The position numbers were made by a program, and so were the translations under genes. This document shows, one piece after another, positions 52,018 through 61,090 of a stretch of 64,000 bases of DNA (position 1 is its first letter; every line of letters starts with the position of its first letter). The notes under the pieces were generated by a model, which ran no database searches, was not told the DNA's origin, and worked only from the letters and a program-made list of their open reading frames with translations. The DNA lies in the NCBI RefSeq assembly GCF_029024105.1, contig NZ_CP118963.1, positions 2,790,001 through 2,854,000 on the forward strand, read 5' to 3'. The DNA is from Acinetobacter lwoffii (GTDB lineage: Bacteria > Pseudomonadota > Gammaproteobacteria > Pseudomonadales > Moraxellaceae).

Positions 52018-52491
52018 ATGAATATCAAAACCCCAATTATTTTAACGACAGCTTTAATGCTTTCTATTCCAGCATTCGCACAAACCACGACTCAGTCTGC
52101 TAAACCGGTTAAGCCTTATGGTGAAAATCCGAACCTGCTGCATGTCTTTGCTTATAAAGCACAGGAAGGCGTGATTAATACCGCTGAGAAAGTCGGTGAA
52201 GCAACGGAAAAAGGCATTGCCAAAATCAAGCCGGGGGTAGACCGGGCCTGGAGCAATACCAAATCTGCAACCTCTGATACACTGCAAAAAGTAGATCAGG
52301 GTGCAACTCAGGCAGCCCAGCAAACCGGTCAGAAAATCCAGCAGACCAAAGAAGTCTGGCGTGGAAATTCACAACAGGCACCTATCGTGCAGCAGCCTTT
52401 AAGCCAGTCGAGTGCGACGCAAAACCCAAATACACCACAGACTCAACCCCAGTCAGGATCAGCTACCAGTTATGCGGTAACCGATTTATAA
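52018..52491 (+). CDS. hypothetical exported protein with amphipathic repeats
   Basis: A 157-residue protein with a cleavable signal peptide (ILTTALMLSIPAFA, cut before QTTTQ). The middle (about 50-110) is a run of amphipathic helical repeats resembling LEA or apolipoprotein-like segments (EGVINTAEKVGEATEKGIAK; SDTLQKVDQGATQAAQQTGQ), followed by a Q/P/S-rich tail. No known family is recognised. A membrane- or surface-associated periplasmic role is a guess. Monocistronic with a strong terminator. Confidence 0.75.
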   Translation: MNIKTPIILTTALMLSIPAFAQTTTQSAKPVKPYGENPNLLHVFAYKAQEGVINTAEKVGEATEKGIAKIKPGVDRAWSNTKSATSDTLQKVDQGATQAAQQTGQKIQQTKEVWRGNSQQAPIVQQPLSQSSATQNPNTPQTQPQSGSATSYAVTDL

Positions 52492-52517
52492 AAAAAGCCC
52501 GTGATGGGCTTTTTTTA
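52490..52517 (+). terminator. terminator of the exported-protein gene
   Basis: AAAAAAAGCCC-GTGAT-GGGCTTTTTTT, an 11-pair stem with a long T tract, at the stop codon. The A run lets it serve the convergent dehydrogenase gene as well. Confidence 0.93.
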
Positions 52518-52559
52518 TTTTTAGAAAATAAAACTATTATCTTGTATTAACGCGATCTA

Positions 52560-53513
52560 TCAATTGACCTGTCGAATCGGCTGACCTTGTTTAAATGCTG
52601 CTACATTTTCCACCATCTGATCCACAATACGTTGCCGTGCATCGACACTGCCCCAGGCATTATGCGGTGTCACAATCAGGTTGGGAATCGTAGAGTCGAG
52701 CAGCACATTGCCCTGTTTCGGTGGCTCTACCGTGAGTACATCTGTCGCTGCACCGGCAATCTTGCCTGCACGCAGAGCCTCAGCCAATGCCGCTTCATCG
52801 ACAATTCCGCCACGCGCACAGTTAATTAAAAATGCGCTGCTTTTCATTGCATCCAGCTCAGTATGACTGATTAAATGGTGGGTATCTTCAGTGAGTGGAC
52901 AATGCAAAGTTAAAAAATCGACTTGAGGAAGTAGCTCGGCAAATGGCGCACGAGATGCATCCGCCGGACGATTTGGCAGCGCGGCAATAAGCACTTTCAT
53001 GCCAAAGGCTTCGGCCAGTTTCGCCACCGCATGGCCCAGTTCGCCATAACCCACAATGCCCAATGTTTTTCCGGCCAGCTCGACAATTGGCGCATCCAGC
53101 AAACAGAACTGACTGGCTTTTTGCCATTCGCCTTGTTCTAATGCACGTTGATAAGACAGGAATGAAGTCGCCAGATTGAGCATCAACATGATGGTATGCT
53201 GCGCGACTGCCGAAGTGCCATAAGCCTGACAGTTACACACGACGATCCCTTGCGCTTTGGCCGCCTCAAGGTCGACATTATTGGTGCCGGTTGCAGAGAT
53301 TAAAATGAGTTTGAGTTGAGGGCATTGCTGAATCGTAGCTGCATCGATCATCACCTTATTCGTAATGATGACATCGACATCGGCTACACGGGATGCAATC
53401 TCGACAGCCGAGGTCGCCGGATACAAAACCAGTGGATCAAATGCTGCATGCAGTGCCTGAAAGTCCAAATCCTGCTGGTCTAAAGAAGCATAGTCTAAAT
53501 AAACGGCTTTCAT
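52560..53513 (-). CDS. D-2-hydroxyacid dehydrogenase (glycerate/hydroxypyruvate type)
   Basis: An NAD-dependent 2-hydroxyacid dehydrogenase of 317 residues, from the ATG at 53511-53513 preceded by GAGGGAACAGCC. The substrate region includes LILISATGTNNVDLEAA, the NAD motif is GIVGYGELGHAVA, and the catalytic arginine, glutamate and histidine are in LINCARGGIVDEAALAEA, DVLTVEPP and TPHNAWGS. The sequence is closest by eye to HprA-type glycerate dehydrogenases. The exact substrate is not certain. Confidence 0.88.
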   Translation of the reverse strand: MKAVYLDYASLDQQDLDFQALHAAFDPLVLYPATSAVEIASRVADVDVIITNKVMIDAATIQQCPQLKLILISATGTNNVDLEAAKAQGIVVCNCQAYGTSAVAQHTIMLMLNLATSFLSYQRALEQGEWQKASQFCLLDAPIVELAGKTLGIVGYGELGHAVAKLAEAFGMKVLIAALPNRPADASRAPFAELLPQVDFLTLHCPLTEDTHHLISHTELDAMKSSAFLINCARGGIVDEAALAEALRAGKIAGAATDVLTVEPPKQGNVLLDSTIPNLIVTPHNAWGSVDARQRIVDQMVENVAAFKQGQPIRQVN

Positions 53514-53600
53514 GGCTGTTCCCTCAATCCTGTTTGACAATTTATGTCTGTCATTTAAAACAAGTCATTGAGTCTTTTCAACCTGTTTCCAGCCTGAAGC

Positions 53601-53798
53601 TTAATCCAGCGGTTTATCCATATGATTACGTAGTGACTTGCGGATTCGATACACCACATACACGGACAGAATAATCATAAAGATGATGGACGCACTGACC
53701 ATGATCACTGCAGGATGCACAGTTTCTGCATGCGCCAGATTAGGTAGAACCAAACCGAAGATAAAACATACTTGCATCATCCGAGTCACTTGCATCAT
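53601..53798 (-). CDS. small hypothetical membrane protein
   Basis: A 65-residue protein from the ATG at 53796-53798, which has AGGGGATCTCT before it. It starts with a probable signal peptide (VCFIFGLVLPNLAHA) and then has one transmembrane helix (HPAVIMVSASIIFMIILSVYVVYRI) and a basic C-terminal end. Function unknown; the good ribosome site and signal pattern support a real gene. Confidence 0.65.
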   Translation of the reverse strand: MMQVTRMMQVCFIFGLVLPNLAHAETVHPAVIMVSASIIFMIILSVYVVYRIRKSLRNHMDKPLD

Positions 53799-53923
53799 AG
53801 AGATCCCCTTCTTCGTTTCAACCATCGGGAACGATATAATTGGTTTATTATTTATACCGCTTATCTCTATATTATGCCAAGCCCATCACAACTCAAGTAA
53901 TTGTTTTTTATAAAAATTTTTAG

Positions 53924-55195
53924 TTAATTTATCTCACTGTGCGTCACAAACTGCGTATTTTTGTCACTAGCGTCGATAAAAGCAGCAGCACCATACTCAT
54001 TGGTACTCAGATTCAGCTGCTTATAGCTAAACATATAAAAATCGCTATAACGCTTCATTAAAATCGGGTGCATGCCCAGACTGAGTTCATCCTGTTCCTT
54101 GATCAGTTTCATGATGTGCCGGTCATTCATCACCACCAGATAACGTTCATCATTCAGGTTAATGCTCAATAAACCATTACCTTTGGCATAAATCGGAATC
54201 AGGAATTTATGGTTCAGGGCAATTGCACCTTCTGCATAACTTTCGATTTTATGGCTGATGACATTAAATACCAGACCATGTCCATACTGGTCCAACAGCA
54301 ACTGACGATTTTCCTGCGGCAAATTCACATGAATGCCGAGCTTGAGCAGGTCATGCTGATCGACCTGTTTATTGCGTAACAGTTCCCGCAAAATCACCTG
54401 TTTCTGGCTGGCATCAAAAAACTGGTTATCCAGTTGCAGATCGTTATTTCTCAGAATGTGTCCCAAGGCCATACGGTGTCGTGGCAAGACATTTTCAATC
54501 ACCTTGCGATAATAAAACTTACTGTTTTTCTTGACCCGGCGCATTTTCTGGTAGAAATAGCTTGGCTCATATTCATGTACCAAAAAGTCATAGAGCAATT
54601 CGGAACTGGCCAAAACTGCGATCGCATCATGTCCGGTAAAAGGTAGATGCAGCACATGATGATGTGGGATTAGTGCCTCTAATTTCAGATAATGGGCACG
54701 ATCTTCAGCACAGTAAGGATCATAGACAATAATATATTCGCAGGCATTATCGATATCTTCGGCCGCAACCCGCATATTTGCATTCAGCTCTGGCTGATAG
54801 AACATGTTGTAGCGGGCATCGTGTACATCTTCCGGATCAATCGAGTATTGCGGCACCATCGCCACCACCCGTTGCACACCCAAGGCATGGGAATATTTAA
54901 TCGCGGCATAGCCACCCATCGAACCGCCATACGCAATACGCTGCTGAAACGGCGCAATTAGATCTGCGATGGCTTGCAACATGTTCCACATGGAACCTTG
55001 CGGAAACCAGGATTTATGCTTGGGCATAATACCAAGCACATTAAACTCGAATTTCGCCAGTGACTTTTCTGCATTGATGTTGAGGCCCTTGGCACGGGTA
55101 ATCAAATCGCCAAATGAAAAAATCAGTTCTGAAGAAGATCCCGGCATAAAAATCGCGCGTATATGTTCATCTTCAAAAACAATCTGCTTGTCCAT
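53924..55195 (-). CDS. alpha/beta-hydrolase-fold protein of unknown function
   Basis: A protein of about 423 residues. I prefer the ATG at 55193-55195, with GGGAAAGTT upstream, to a TTG at 55243. The N-terminal part (about 10-215) is an alpha/beta hydrolase with the nucleophile elbow GGSMGGYAA, the acid region IVYDPYCAED and a histidine in LPFTGHDAIA. The C-terminal half (about 230-423) is charged and unfamiliar. It has no signal peptide. The gene is divergent from a methyltransferase. It may act on an ester or on an envelope polymer; no evidence decides. Confidence 0.72.
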   Translation of the reverse strand: MDKQIVFEDEHIRAIFMPGSSSELIFSFGDLITRAKGLNINAEKSLAKFEFNVLGIMPKHKSWFPQGSMWNMLQAIADLIAPFQQRIAYGGSMGGYAAIKYSHALGVQRVVAMVPQYSIDPEDVHDARYNMFYQPELNANMRVAAEDIDNACEYIIVYDPYCAEDRAHYLKLEALIPHHHVLHLPFTGHDAIAVLASSELLYDFLVHEYEPSYFYQKMRRVKKNSKFYYRKVIENVLPRHRMALGHILRNNDLQLDNQFFDASQKQVILRELLRNKQVDQHDLLKLGIHVNLPQENRQLLLDQYGHGLVFNVISHKIESYAEGAIALNHKFLIPIYAKGNGLLSINLNDERYLVVMNDRHIMKLIKEQDELSLGMHPILMKRYSDFYMFSYKQLNLSTNEYGAAAFIDASDKNTQFVTHSEIN

Positions 55196-55308
55196 AACTT
55201 TCCCGTGCTGGTAAATCGAACCCTTCCACAACAATTCAGTCAATGAACGCTGTCAAAAAAGTGAATATGCTATTTTATATCGATCAAAAAGATTAAAAAG
55301 CGCAAAAT

Positions 55309-56085
55309 ATGACACAATCATTACATCCGGCAGCAAAACGGGGTTTTAGTGCGTCGGCTGAGCTCTATCAGCAAGTGCGTCCCGATTATCCGGCAGAAAT
55401 CAGCCAATGGCTGAGTGAAACGCTGGCTTTGCCTGCAGATGCGCATCTTTTGGATTTGGGTAGTGGAACTGGCAAGTTTATCCCCTATTTACGCCCGCTC
55501 AGTAAGCACATTATCGCGATTGATCCTGTCCCGGAAATGCTGGCTCAATTAAAACAGGCGCATCCGGACATTCATGCTCTTGAAGGTGTTAGCCATCAAC
55601 TTCCCCTGCCCGATCATAGCCTGAATGCGGTATTTTGTGCACAGTCATTTCACTGGTTTGCCGATTCTGCTACCTTACAAGAATTAGATCGGGTACTCAA
55701 ACCGCAGGGTTATCTGGTGTTAATTTGGAATCAGCGCGATACTCGGATCGACTGGGTTCAGGCCTTGGCCGATTGTATTGCCCCCTTGGAAGGCGATACG
55801 CCGCGCTATCATAGCGGCACCTGGCGCGAGGTCTTTGCACAGCAAACGCTATTTCAGCCCTATGCAGAAACCACAATGACCCAGCAACAGCATGGCAGTG
55901 TCGAGCAGGTGGTATCCAAGCGGCTGCTCTCGACTAGTTTTATTGCAGCCATGCCTGAACAGCAGCAGGCACAGTTAAAACAACAATTTGAACAGATCAT
56001 CCAGCAATATACAGCCAAAAGCGCAGAGGAAATGATCGACTTTCCTTATGTCACCCATATCTATGTGTTCAAGAAAAGTAATTAA
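55309..56085 (+). CDS. class I SAM-dependent methyltransferase
   Basis: A 258-residue methyltransferase. Motif I is LLDLGSGTGKFIPYL (about 45-59), followed by IAIDPVPEMLAQL, and motif IV is AVFCAQSFHWF. The FHWF stretch is typical of the trans-aconitate/UbiE-like methyltransferase group (Methyltransf_11). Substrate unknown. The next gene starts 15 bases later and is likely cotranscribed. Confidence 0.85.
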   Translation: MTQSLHPAAKRGFSASAELYQQVRPDYPAEISQWLSETLALPADAHLLDLGSGTGKFIPYLRPLSKHIIAIDPVPEMLAQLKQAHPDIHALEGVSHQLPLPDHSLNAVFCAQSFHWFADSATLQELDRVLKPQGYLVLIWNQRDTRIDWVQALADCIAPLEGDTPRYHSGTWREVFAQQTLFQPYAETTMTQQQHGSVEQVVSKRLLSTSFIAAMPEQQQAQLKQQFEQIIQQYTAKSAEEMIDFPYVTHIYVFKKSN

Positions 56086-56100
56086 AAACAGGAGGCGATC

Positions 56101-56688
56101 ATGCATAAAATACCAGGAATGACACGAACGCTGTTGTTCGCTGCGGCCATGCTGTTGATGGCATGTGACCAGAAAACGACCGAAACTCCGACTGAAGCGA
56201 CAACAGATAATACGGCTTCAGATCAAGTCATGCAGGAACTGAAAACCGAGCCACTGAAAGACTTCCCTAAAACTGCCGATGATCCACATGATATTGCTGC
56301 ATTGACGGATTATGAACAGCGCTTTCAGGAAATGAGCAGCGACCTGGAAAAAGAATTAAACAGCATGCGCGATGATGAAAATATGACAGAAGAATTTGTC
56401 CAGCAACGTCAGCGTGATCATGTCCAGTCAGCATTGAATATGTTGAAGGCTTTAGAACTGAAAACCGAACAGGGCCGTTATATTCAGGGCTTAATGTATC
56501 AATACTGGGAACATCAGGACAAATTACTCAATACTCCCAAGACTCAAGCTACACCCGTGAATGAAGCCAGTGAGAATGTCAAAGGTCTAGGGAAATATCT
56601 ACACGCCCAAGAACAACTGGAACGCTGGCGTTCGCAATATCCGGATCTCGCCAAGAAAGAACCAGCTTCCCGGCAAGTGAAGGAATAG
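56101..56688 (+). CDS. putative lipoprotein
   Basis: A 195-residue protein with a lipoprotein signal (LLFAAAMLLMAC, lipobox LMAC). The mature part is acidic and helical: a coiled-coil-like region (EQRFQEMSSDLEKELNSM; about 75-110), then a conserved-looking QRQRDHVQSALNMLKALEL stretch. Unknown function. CAGGAGGCG lies before the ATG. It follows the methyltransferase closely. Confidence 0.78.
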   Translation: MHKIPGMTRTLLFAAAMLLMACDQKTTETPTEATTDNTASDQVMQELKTEPLKDFPKTADDPHDIAALTDYEQRFQEMSSDLEKELNSMRDDENMTEEFVQQRQRDHVQSALNMLKALELKTEQGRYIQGLMYQYWEHQDKLLNTPKTQATPVNEASENVKGLGKYLHAQEQLERWRSQYPDLAKKEPASRQVKE

Positions 56689-56838
56689 TCTAGGATGCTA
56701 GATTGGCACACAGCTTAGATAAAATACAAAAATAATCTAAGCTGAACTGGCAGCTTTAAAACAGCGTGAATGAACAAGGCCGGATCTGTTGAGTCTGCAT
56801 TCAGTATAAATACTAGATCATCCTAGCTATAAAATGAC

Positions 56839-58038
56839 TTAATCTGCTGTCAGAAACTGATGCACACCTTCACCCACTGCACGCCCTGTGGCAAAACAGG
56901 CTGTCAGTAGATAACCGCCGGTCGGTGCATCCCAGTCCAGCATTTCTCCGCAAAGAAATACATGTGGGTTAGATTTCAATTGTAGCTGTTCTGACAACAC
57001 TTCACGCTTGACACCACCTGCACAGCTAATCGCCTCTTCAATCGGGCGAAAACCTGTGAGTGGAAGGGTCAAATGTTTAATTTTTTTGGCTAATTCAGCA
57101 GCATCTTGCCATACCGCTTTGGCTACCAATTCCCGTACTAAGGCCGCCTTGGCACCGTCCAATCCAGCTTTACGCCAGACATTAGTTAAAGACTGCTTCT
57201 TACTTGGCTGTAATTTTTGCGCAAGCTGTTCCATGCTTTGATTTGGGAAGAGGTCCAGATGCAGCTGCATCGGCTGCCCCTGTTTTAGTTGCTCGCGTAA
57301 ACCCCGACCCTGCTTATAGATCAGGCCACTTTCCAGACCGTAATGGCTAATTACGATATCGCCAACGGTCTTTTCACCTTGCCCTAACCATGCCTCAACC
57401 CGCTTTAAAGGTTGACCAAAGACCGGTTGCATAAACCGAGACCACGGATATTCCACCCCGGCATTACTGGCTTGAAATGGCTCAATTTCGTCCGGCTTTA
57501 ACCAAGCTTGCCATGCCCCATCACTACCCAACTCTGACCAGGACACTGCGCCACAAGCCAGAATAATGGCATCAAAGTGTTCAGTGCGATGTTCATTATT
57601 TTTCAGATCATGCAGCTCAAGTTGTTGCTGCTGCAACTGGCTGACTTTATGCCGGTAATGAAACTGGACACCATGATTGGCCAACCGCTTGAGCCAGGCA
57701 CGCAGTAAAGGCGCGGCTTTCATCTCTGTGGGAAATACCCGGCCAGACGAACCGATATAAGGCTCAATACCGAGCTGTTTCATCCAGTCTTGAATCCAGA
57801 GCGCATCCCAGCGTTTGATCCAAGGTGACAACCACTCCACCTGATCATAACGTTGTACAAACTGTGGCACAGGCTCGGCATGGGAAATATTCAGACCGGT
57901 TTTGCCTGCCATCAGGAATTTACGCGCAGCAGACGGTTTTTGCTCATAAACATGCAGCTCATAATCAAACTGACTGAGCACTTCTGCTGCCATTAAGCCT
58001 GCGGGGCCTGCGCCCACAATAGCAATGCGTTTGCTCAT
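56839..58038 (-). CDS. HI0933/YhiN-family flavoprotein (TIGR03862-like)
   Basis: A 399-residue FAD-binding protein, start at the ATG 58036-58038, four bases after the trmB stop. FAD motif: IAIVGAGPAGLMAAEVL near the start; a second motif, GGAYWELGSDG-like, is not complete. The end has HVFLCGEMLDWDAPTGGYLL, the family signature with the flavin-contacting region. The HI0933/YhiN family has no settled function (an NAD(P)H-linked oxidoreductase is assumed). Cotranscribed with trmB. Confidence 0.85.
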   Translation of the reverse strand: MSKRIAIVGAGPAGLMAAEVLSQFDYELHVYEQKPSAARKFLMAGKTGLNISHAEPVPQFVQRYDQVEWLSPWIKRWDALWIQDWMKQLGIEPYIGSSGRVFPTEMKAAPLLRAWLKRLANHGVQFHYRHKVSQLQQQQLELHDLKNNEHRTEHFDAIILACGAVSWSELGSDGAWQAWLKPDEIEPFQASNAGVEYPWSRFMQPVFGQPLKRVEAWLGQGEKTVGDIVISHYGLESGLIYKQGRGLREQLKQGQPMQLHLDLFPNQSMEQLAQKLQPSKKQSLTNVWRKAGLDGAKAALVRELVAKAVWQDAAELAKKIKHLTLPLTGFRPIEEAISCAGGVKREVLSEQLQLKSNPHVFLCGEMLDWDAPTGGYLLTACFATGRAVGEGVHQFLTAD

Positions 58039-58042
58039 CTGA

Positions 58043-58681
58043 TTATTCCGAGACGGTGGCATTCTGCCCTTGCAAAGGCTGGAAATCATCAAAACGTGTC
58101 ACATAAGTTTCAGGCTTGCTGATGATCAGTTGCTGGCATAGTTCACCGCGCTCCAGATATTTAATTTCAAAATGGGTACGCGCCGAATCTGCAGCAATCA
58201 CTTCTTTGACAAAAGGTAGCTTCCAGAGCTCTTGTACCTGTATTTCTGCTTCTTCGATATAGGCAGGAATATTACTGGCCAGCGTAATCGTTCCACCGGT
58301 TTTCACGCGGGAAAGCAGAAACTCAAAAAATGGCATATTGACCCAGCGCTGTGCCGGATTATGCGGTTCAGGATTTGGATATAAAATAAAGAATTGTTCT
58401 ACCTGCTGCGGATACAGTGCATGCACGATCCACGGTAAAGCATCGGCATGAACGGTTTGTAAATTAGTTTGACCCTCAACAGCATGCTGTTTTTGCATCG
58501 CCAGAAATTTTTCACGGGTACGTTCAATTGCAATCAGTTGAGTGTCGGGATTGTTCTTGCTGAATAACAAGGCATGTTTACCTTTACCCGCTCCCACTTC
58601 AACGCAGACCGGTTCAGGACTGATGCTTTGAAAATCACGGGGCGCATGCATACGCTGTGCTTGAAATTGACGAATCGGCAT
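58043..58681 (-). CDS. trmB: tRNA (guanine-N7)-methyltransferase
   Basis: TrmB methylates G46 of many tRNAs at N7. The 212-residue protein is at the short end for the family (E. coli about 239), lacking part of the N-terminal tail. SAM motif CVEVGAGKGKHALLF (27-41), then AIERTREKF and the family motif FILYPNPEPHNPAQRW, the catalytic PxPxxKxRH equivalent. It is transcribed with the downstream flavoprotein and divergent from yacG. Confidence 0.92.
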   Translation of the reverse strand: MPIRQFQAQRMHAPRDFQSISPEPVCVEVGAGKGKHALLFSKNNPDTQLIAIERTREKFLAMQKQHAVEGQTNLQTVHADALPWIVHALYPQQVEQFFILYPNPEPHNPAQRWVNMPFFEFLLSRVKTGGTITLASNIPAYIEEAEIQVQELWKLPFVKEVIAADSARTHFEIKYLERGELCQQLIISKPETYVTRFDDFQPLQGQNATVSE

Positions 58682-58772
58682 AATCAGATCAAACTAATAA
58701 AAACCGCATAAGTCTAACAAGTGCGGCTATATTTGCCTAATCGAACCTTTATTTTTCTTTGGAGTTATTGTC

Positions 58773-58946
58773 ATGCCTACCACTTTAAACTGTCCGCGCT
58801 GTGGCAAGCTGACTACATGGGAAGATAATGAATTCCGTCCTTTTTGCTCAGAACGTTGCAAAATGATTGATCTGGGGGCTTGGGCCAATGAGGAATATAG
58901 TTTGCCTACCCAGGATGCACCACAAGCCGACAACAGCGAAGAATAA
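58773..58946 (+). CDS. yacG: DNA gyrase inhibitor / zinc protein YacG
   Basis: A 57-residue zinc protein, ATG at 58773 with TTGGAGTTATTG before it and TAA at 58944. The four zinc-binding cysteines are C7 and C10 (NCPRCGK) and C25 and C29 (PFCSERCKMIDLG), the complete YacG signature. YacG binds gyrase B and blocks its activity. It is followed by a small acidic tail (SLPTQDAPQADNSEE). It lies outside the usual minimum size for automatic gene calls, but the motif is unambiguous. Confidence 0.93.
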   Translation: MPTTLNCPRCGKLTTWEDNEFRPFCSERCKMIDLGAWANEEYSLPTQDAPQADNSEE

Positions 58947-59121
58947 AATGTCTTACCTGTCGAGACTTATGTCCGAAAGTACAATCTTGTCGAAATTAAG
59001 TAAATAAATCATATGAGTTTTATAAAATTACTTAGATAAAGCAACACGAATTAACATCATTCATAAAGCCTTAGTATTATTGTTCTACTCTAAATTTTCA
59101 CATTATTTTTAGAGCAATAAT

Positions 59122-59304
59122 ATGGGTTATATTATTTTAAGAGTCATATTAATTGGGGTCGGTCTACTCGCACTTCTTTCTTTGGGAGTCGGCATTTTCC
59201 AACAAGATAGTTTATTTATTGTATTGGGTGTGCTTTTTGCTTTTGCCGCTTGGCTCATACACATGCAAACGCGACAACTTCGCAATAATCCCTTTTCAGA
59301 ATAA
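59122..59304 (+). CDS. small two-helix membrane protein
   Basis: A 60-residue hydrophobic protein with two transmembrane helices (LRVILIGVGLLALLSLGVGI and FIVLGVLFAFAAWLIHM) and a short polar end. The ATG follows AGAGCAATAAT. It has a strong terminator of its own, which supports a real gene. Function unknown. Confidence 0.6.
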   Translation: MGYIILRVILIGVGLLALLSLGVGIFQQDSLFIVLGVLFAFAAWLIHMQTRQLRNNPFSE

Positions 59305-59338
59305 AAATAAAAGACCAAACTATGTTGGTCTTTTATTT
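59305..59338. terminator. bidirectional terminator between the small membrane gene and the MBL gene
   Basis: AAATAAAAGACCAA and TTGGTCTTTTATTT form a perfect 14-pair stem around ACTATG between two convergent genes. Confidence 0.93.
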
Positions 59339-59344
59339 ACGCTT

Positions 59345-59989
59345 TTAACCCGCTTTACCTGCAACAAAAGGATTATGCTGCTTTTCAAAACCAATGGTGC
59401 TGATCGATCCATGTCCTGAAATGAATTGAGTTTCATCCGGCAGACTAAAACATTCTCTCTGAATGGAATCTAAGAGCTGCTGATGGTTGCCACGCGGGAA
59501 ATCAGTCCGGCCAATTGAACCTTTAAACAATACATCCCCTGTCCATAACAAGTCATAATTTTTGTTATAGAACATCACATGACCTGGCGTATGGCCTGGA
59601 GCAAAACGCACTTCAAATTCTTCATTGCCGAGTTTGAGCACTTCTCCACCTTCCAGCCATTGGGTCACTTCGACTTTTTCCGGAATCGGGAAGCCATAAC
59701 GTGCAGAAACTTCCTGAATCATGTCGAGCCAGAATGCATCTTCCTTATGCGGTCCAATCACCGGTACATCCCAAGCCTTTTTTAACGCACCCACCGCACC
59801 CGCATGATCCAGATGGCCATGAGTGAGCCACAAGGCTTTAACCGTTAAACCCAGCGCTTCAACTTCAGTTTTCAGTTTTTCAGGTTCGCCCCCAGCATCA
59901 ATCAAAATGGCTTCTTTAGTTTCCGTATCCCAAACGATGGAACAGTTTTGCTGAAATGCAGTAACTGGAACAATTTTGACTTGTAACAT
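59345..59989 (-). CDS. MBL-fold hydrolase (glyoxalase II / YcbL-like)
   Basis: A 214-residue metallo-beta-lactamase-fold enzyme, started at the ATG at 59987-59989. Metal motif LTHGHLDHAGAVG (HxHxDH), then PGHTPGHVMF, LWTGDVLFKGSIGRTD and a final histidine in ISGHGSI. These features match type II glyoxalase-like YcbL proteins, which act on thioesters or sulphur carriers. The hemH gene begins upstream on the same strand, and the two probably share a transcript. Confidence 0.88.
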   Translation of the reverse strand: MLQVKIVPVTAFQQNCSIVWDTETKEAILIDAGGEPEKLKTEVEALGLTVKALWLTHGHLDHAGAVGALKKAWDVPVIGPHKEDAFWLDMIQEVSARYGFPIPEKVEVTQWLEGGEVLKLGNEEFEVRFAPGHTPGHVMFYNKNYDLLWTGDVLFKGSIGRTDFPRGNHQQLLDSIQRECFSLPDETQFISGHGSISTIGFEKQHNPFVAGKAG

Positions 59990-60011
59990 GGGGTGAAAAA
60001 CCTCGGGCAAG

Positions 60012-61025
60012 TTAATGGGTAAGTGTCTGTGTCAATGCATCCAGATTAGCCTGAAGCAGACTATTGAGCAATCGCAAATGATCTTCACGGCTATTTAATG
60101 CCGGAATGTAACTATAGCTTTCACCGCCGAGTGCTTTAAAAGTCTCGGCATTTTCGATTGCCAGCTCTTCAAGCGTTTCCAGACAGTCCGCGGAAAATGC
60201 TGGACTCATTACTTGAATTGATTTCACCCCCTGCTTAGCCCAATCTTCAAGCAAAACATCGGTATAGGGCTTGATCCATTCCTGTTTGCCAAACCGCGAC
60301 TGGAAGCTGATCGCATATTGATCTTCGCTTAAACCCAAGGCTTTAGCCAACAGCTTGCCAGTTATGCGGCAACGGTCGGCATAAGGATCGCCTTTATCAG
60401 CATAGGGCTGTGGAATACCGTGGAAAGACATCAACAATTTCTCTGGCCGACCATGAATTGCCTGATAGTCCCGTACACTTTGAGCCAGCGACTGGATAAA
60501 TAAAGGATGTTGATAATAATCCCGGATCACTGTCAAACCGGGTAAATTGCGCTGTTTAACCACCCATTTCGCCACAGCATCGTATAGAGGTGCGGTCGAA
60601 GTGGCTGAATATTGGGGAAACAGGGGAAATAGAATCACGTGTTCCTGTGGCTGCGCGGAGACCTGTGCCAAGACATCCTGAATATTCGGATTGCCATAGG
60701 TCATAGCAGGTATCACATTCAGTTCAAACTGCGGATAAAGCTGGGTTAAATGGGTCTTAACTGCTGCGACCTGCTCAAACAGAATTTCACGCATCGGCGA
60801 ATCCTGTCCCCATACTTGCGCATAGGCCTGTGATACCCGCTTTGGACGGAAAGGCAAAATGAATAAGCGCAGAATGATTTGCCAAATCGGTTTGGGAATT
60901 TCAATCACACGCTGATCAGATAAAAACTGCTTGAGGAAACGGCGTACCGCTGGAATCGTAGGCTCATCTGGTGTGCCCAAGTTTGCCAATATAATCGTCA
61001 CTTTCGCTTTAGCAGGAGAATACAT
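60012..61025 (-). CDS. hemH: ferrochelatase
   Basis: HemH inserts Fe(II) into protoporphyrin IX, the last step of haem synthesis. The 337-residue protein carries the family start VTIILANLGTPDEPTIPAVRRFLKQ, the metal/porphyrin region LLMSFHGIPQPYADKGD with the catalytic histidine in SFHGIP, and the acidic site near SPAFSADCLETLEEL. Position and length are normal. Catalase at 12.8 kb is one client of its product. Confidence 0.96.
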   Translation of the reverse strand: MYSPAKAKVTIILANLGTPDEPTIPAVRRFLKQFLSDQRVIEIPKPIWQIILRLFILPFRPKRVSQAYAQVWGQDSPMREILFEQVAAVKTHLTQLYPQFELNVIPAMTYGNPNIQDVLAQVSAQPQEHVILFPLFPQYSATSTAPLYDAVAKWVVKQRNLPGLTVIRDYYQHPLFIQSLAQSVRDYQAIHGRPEKLLMSFHGIPQPYADKGDPYADRCRITGKLLAKALGLSEDQYAISFQSRFGKQEWIKPYTDVLLEDWAKQGVKSIQVMSPAFSADCLETLEELAIENAETFKALGGESYSYIPALNSREDHLRLLNSLLQANLDALTQTLTH

Positions 61026-61090
61026 TCAGTTCGTCCGTCAGGATATCAACCCCTGTACTTTAACAGCTTTTTATTTATTCTCTCTATGGA

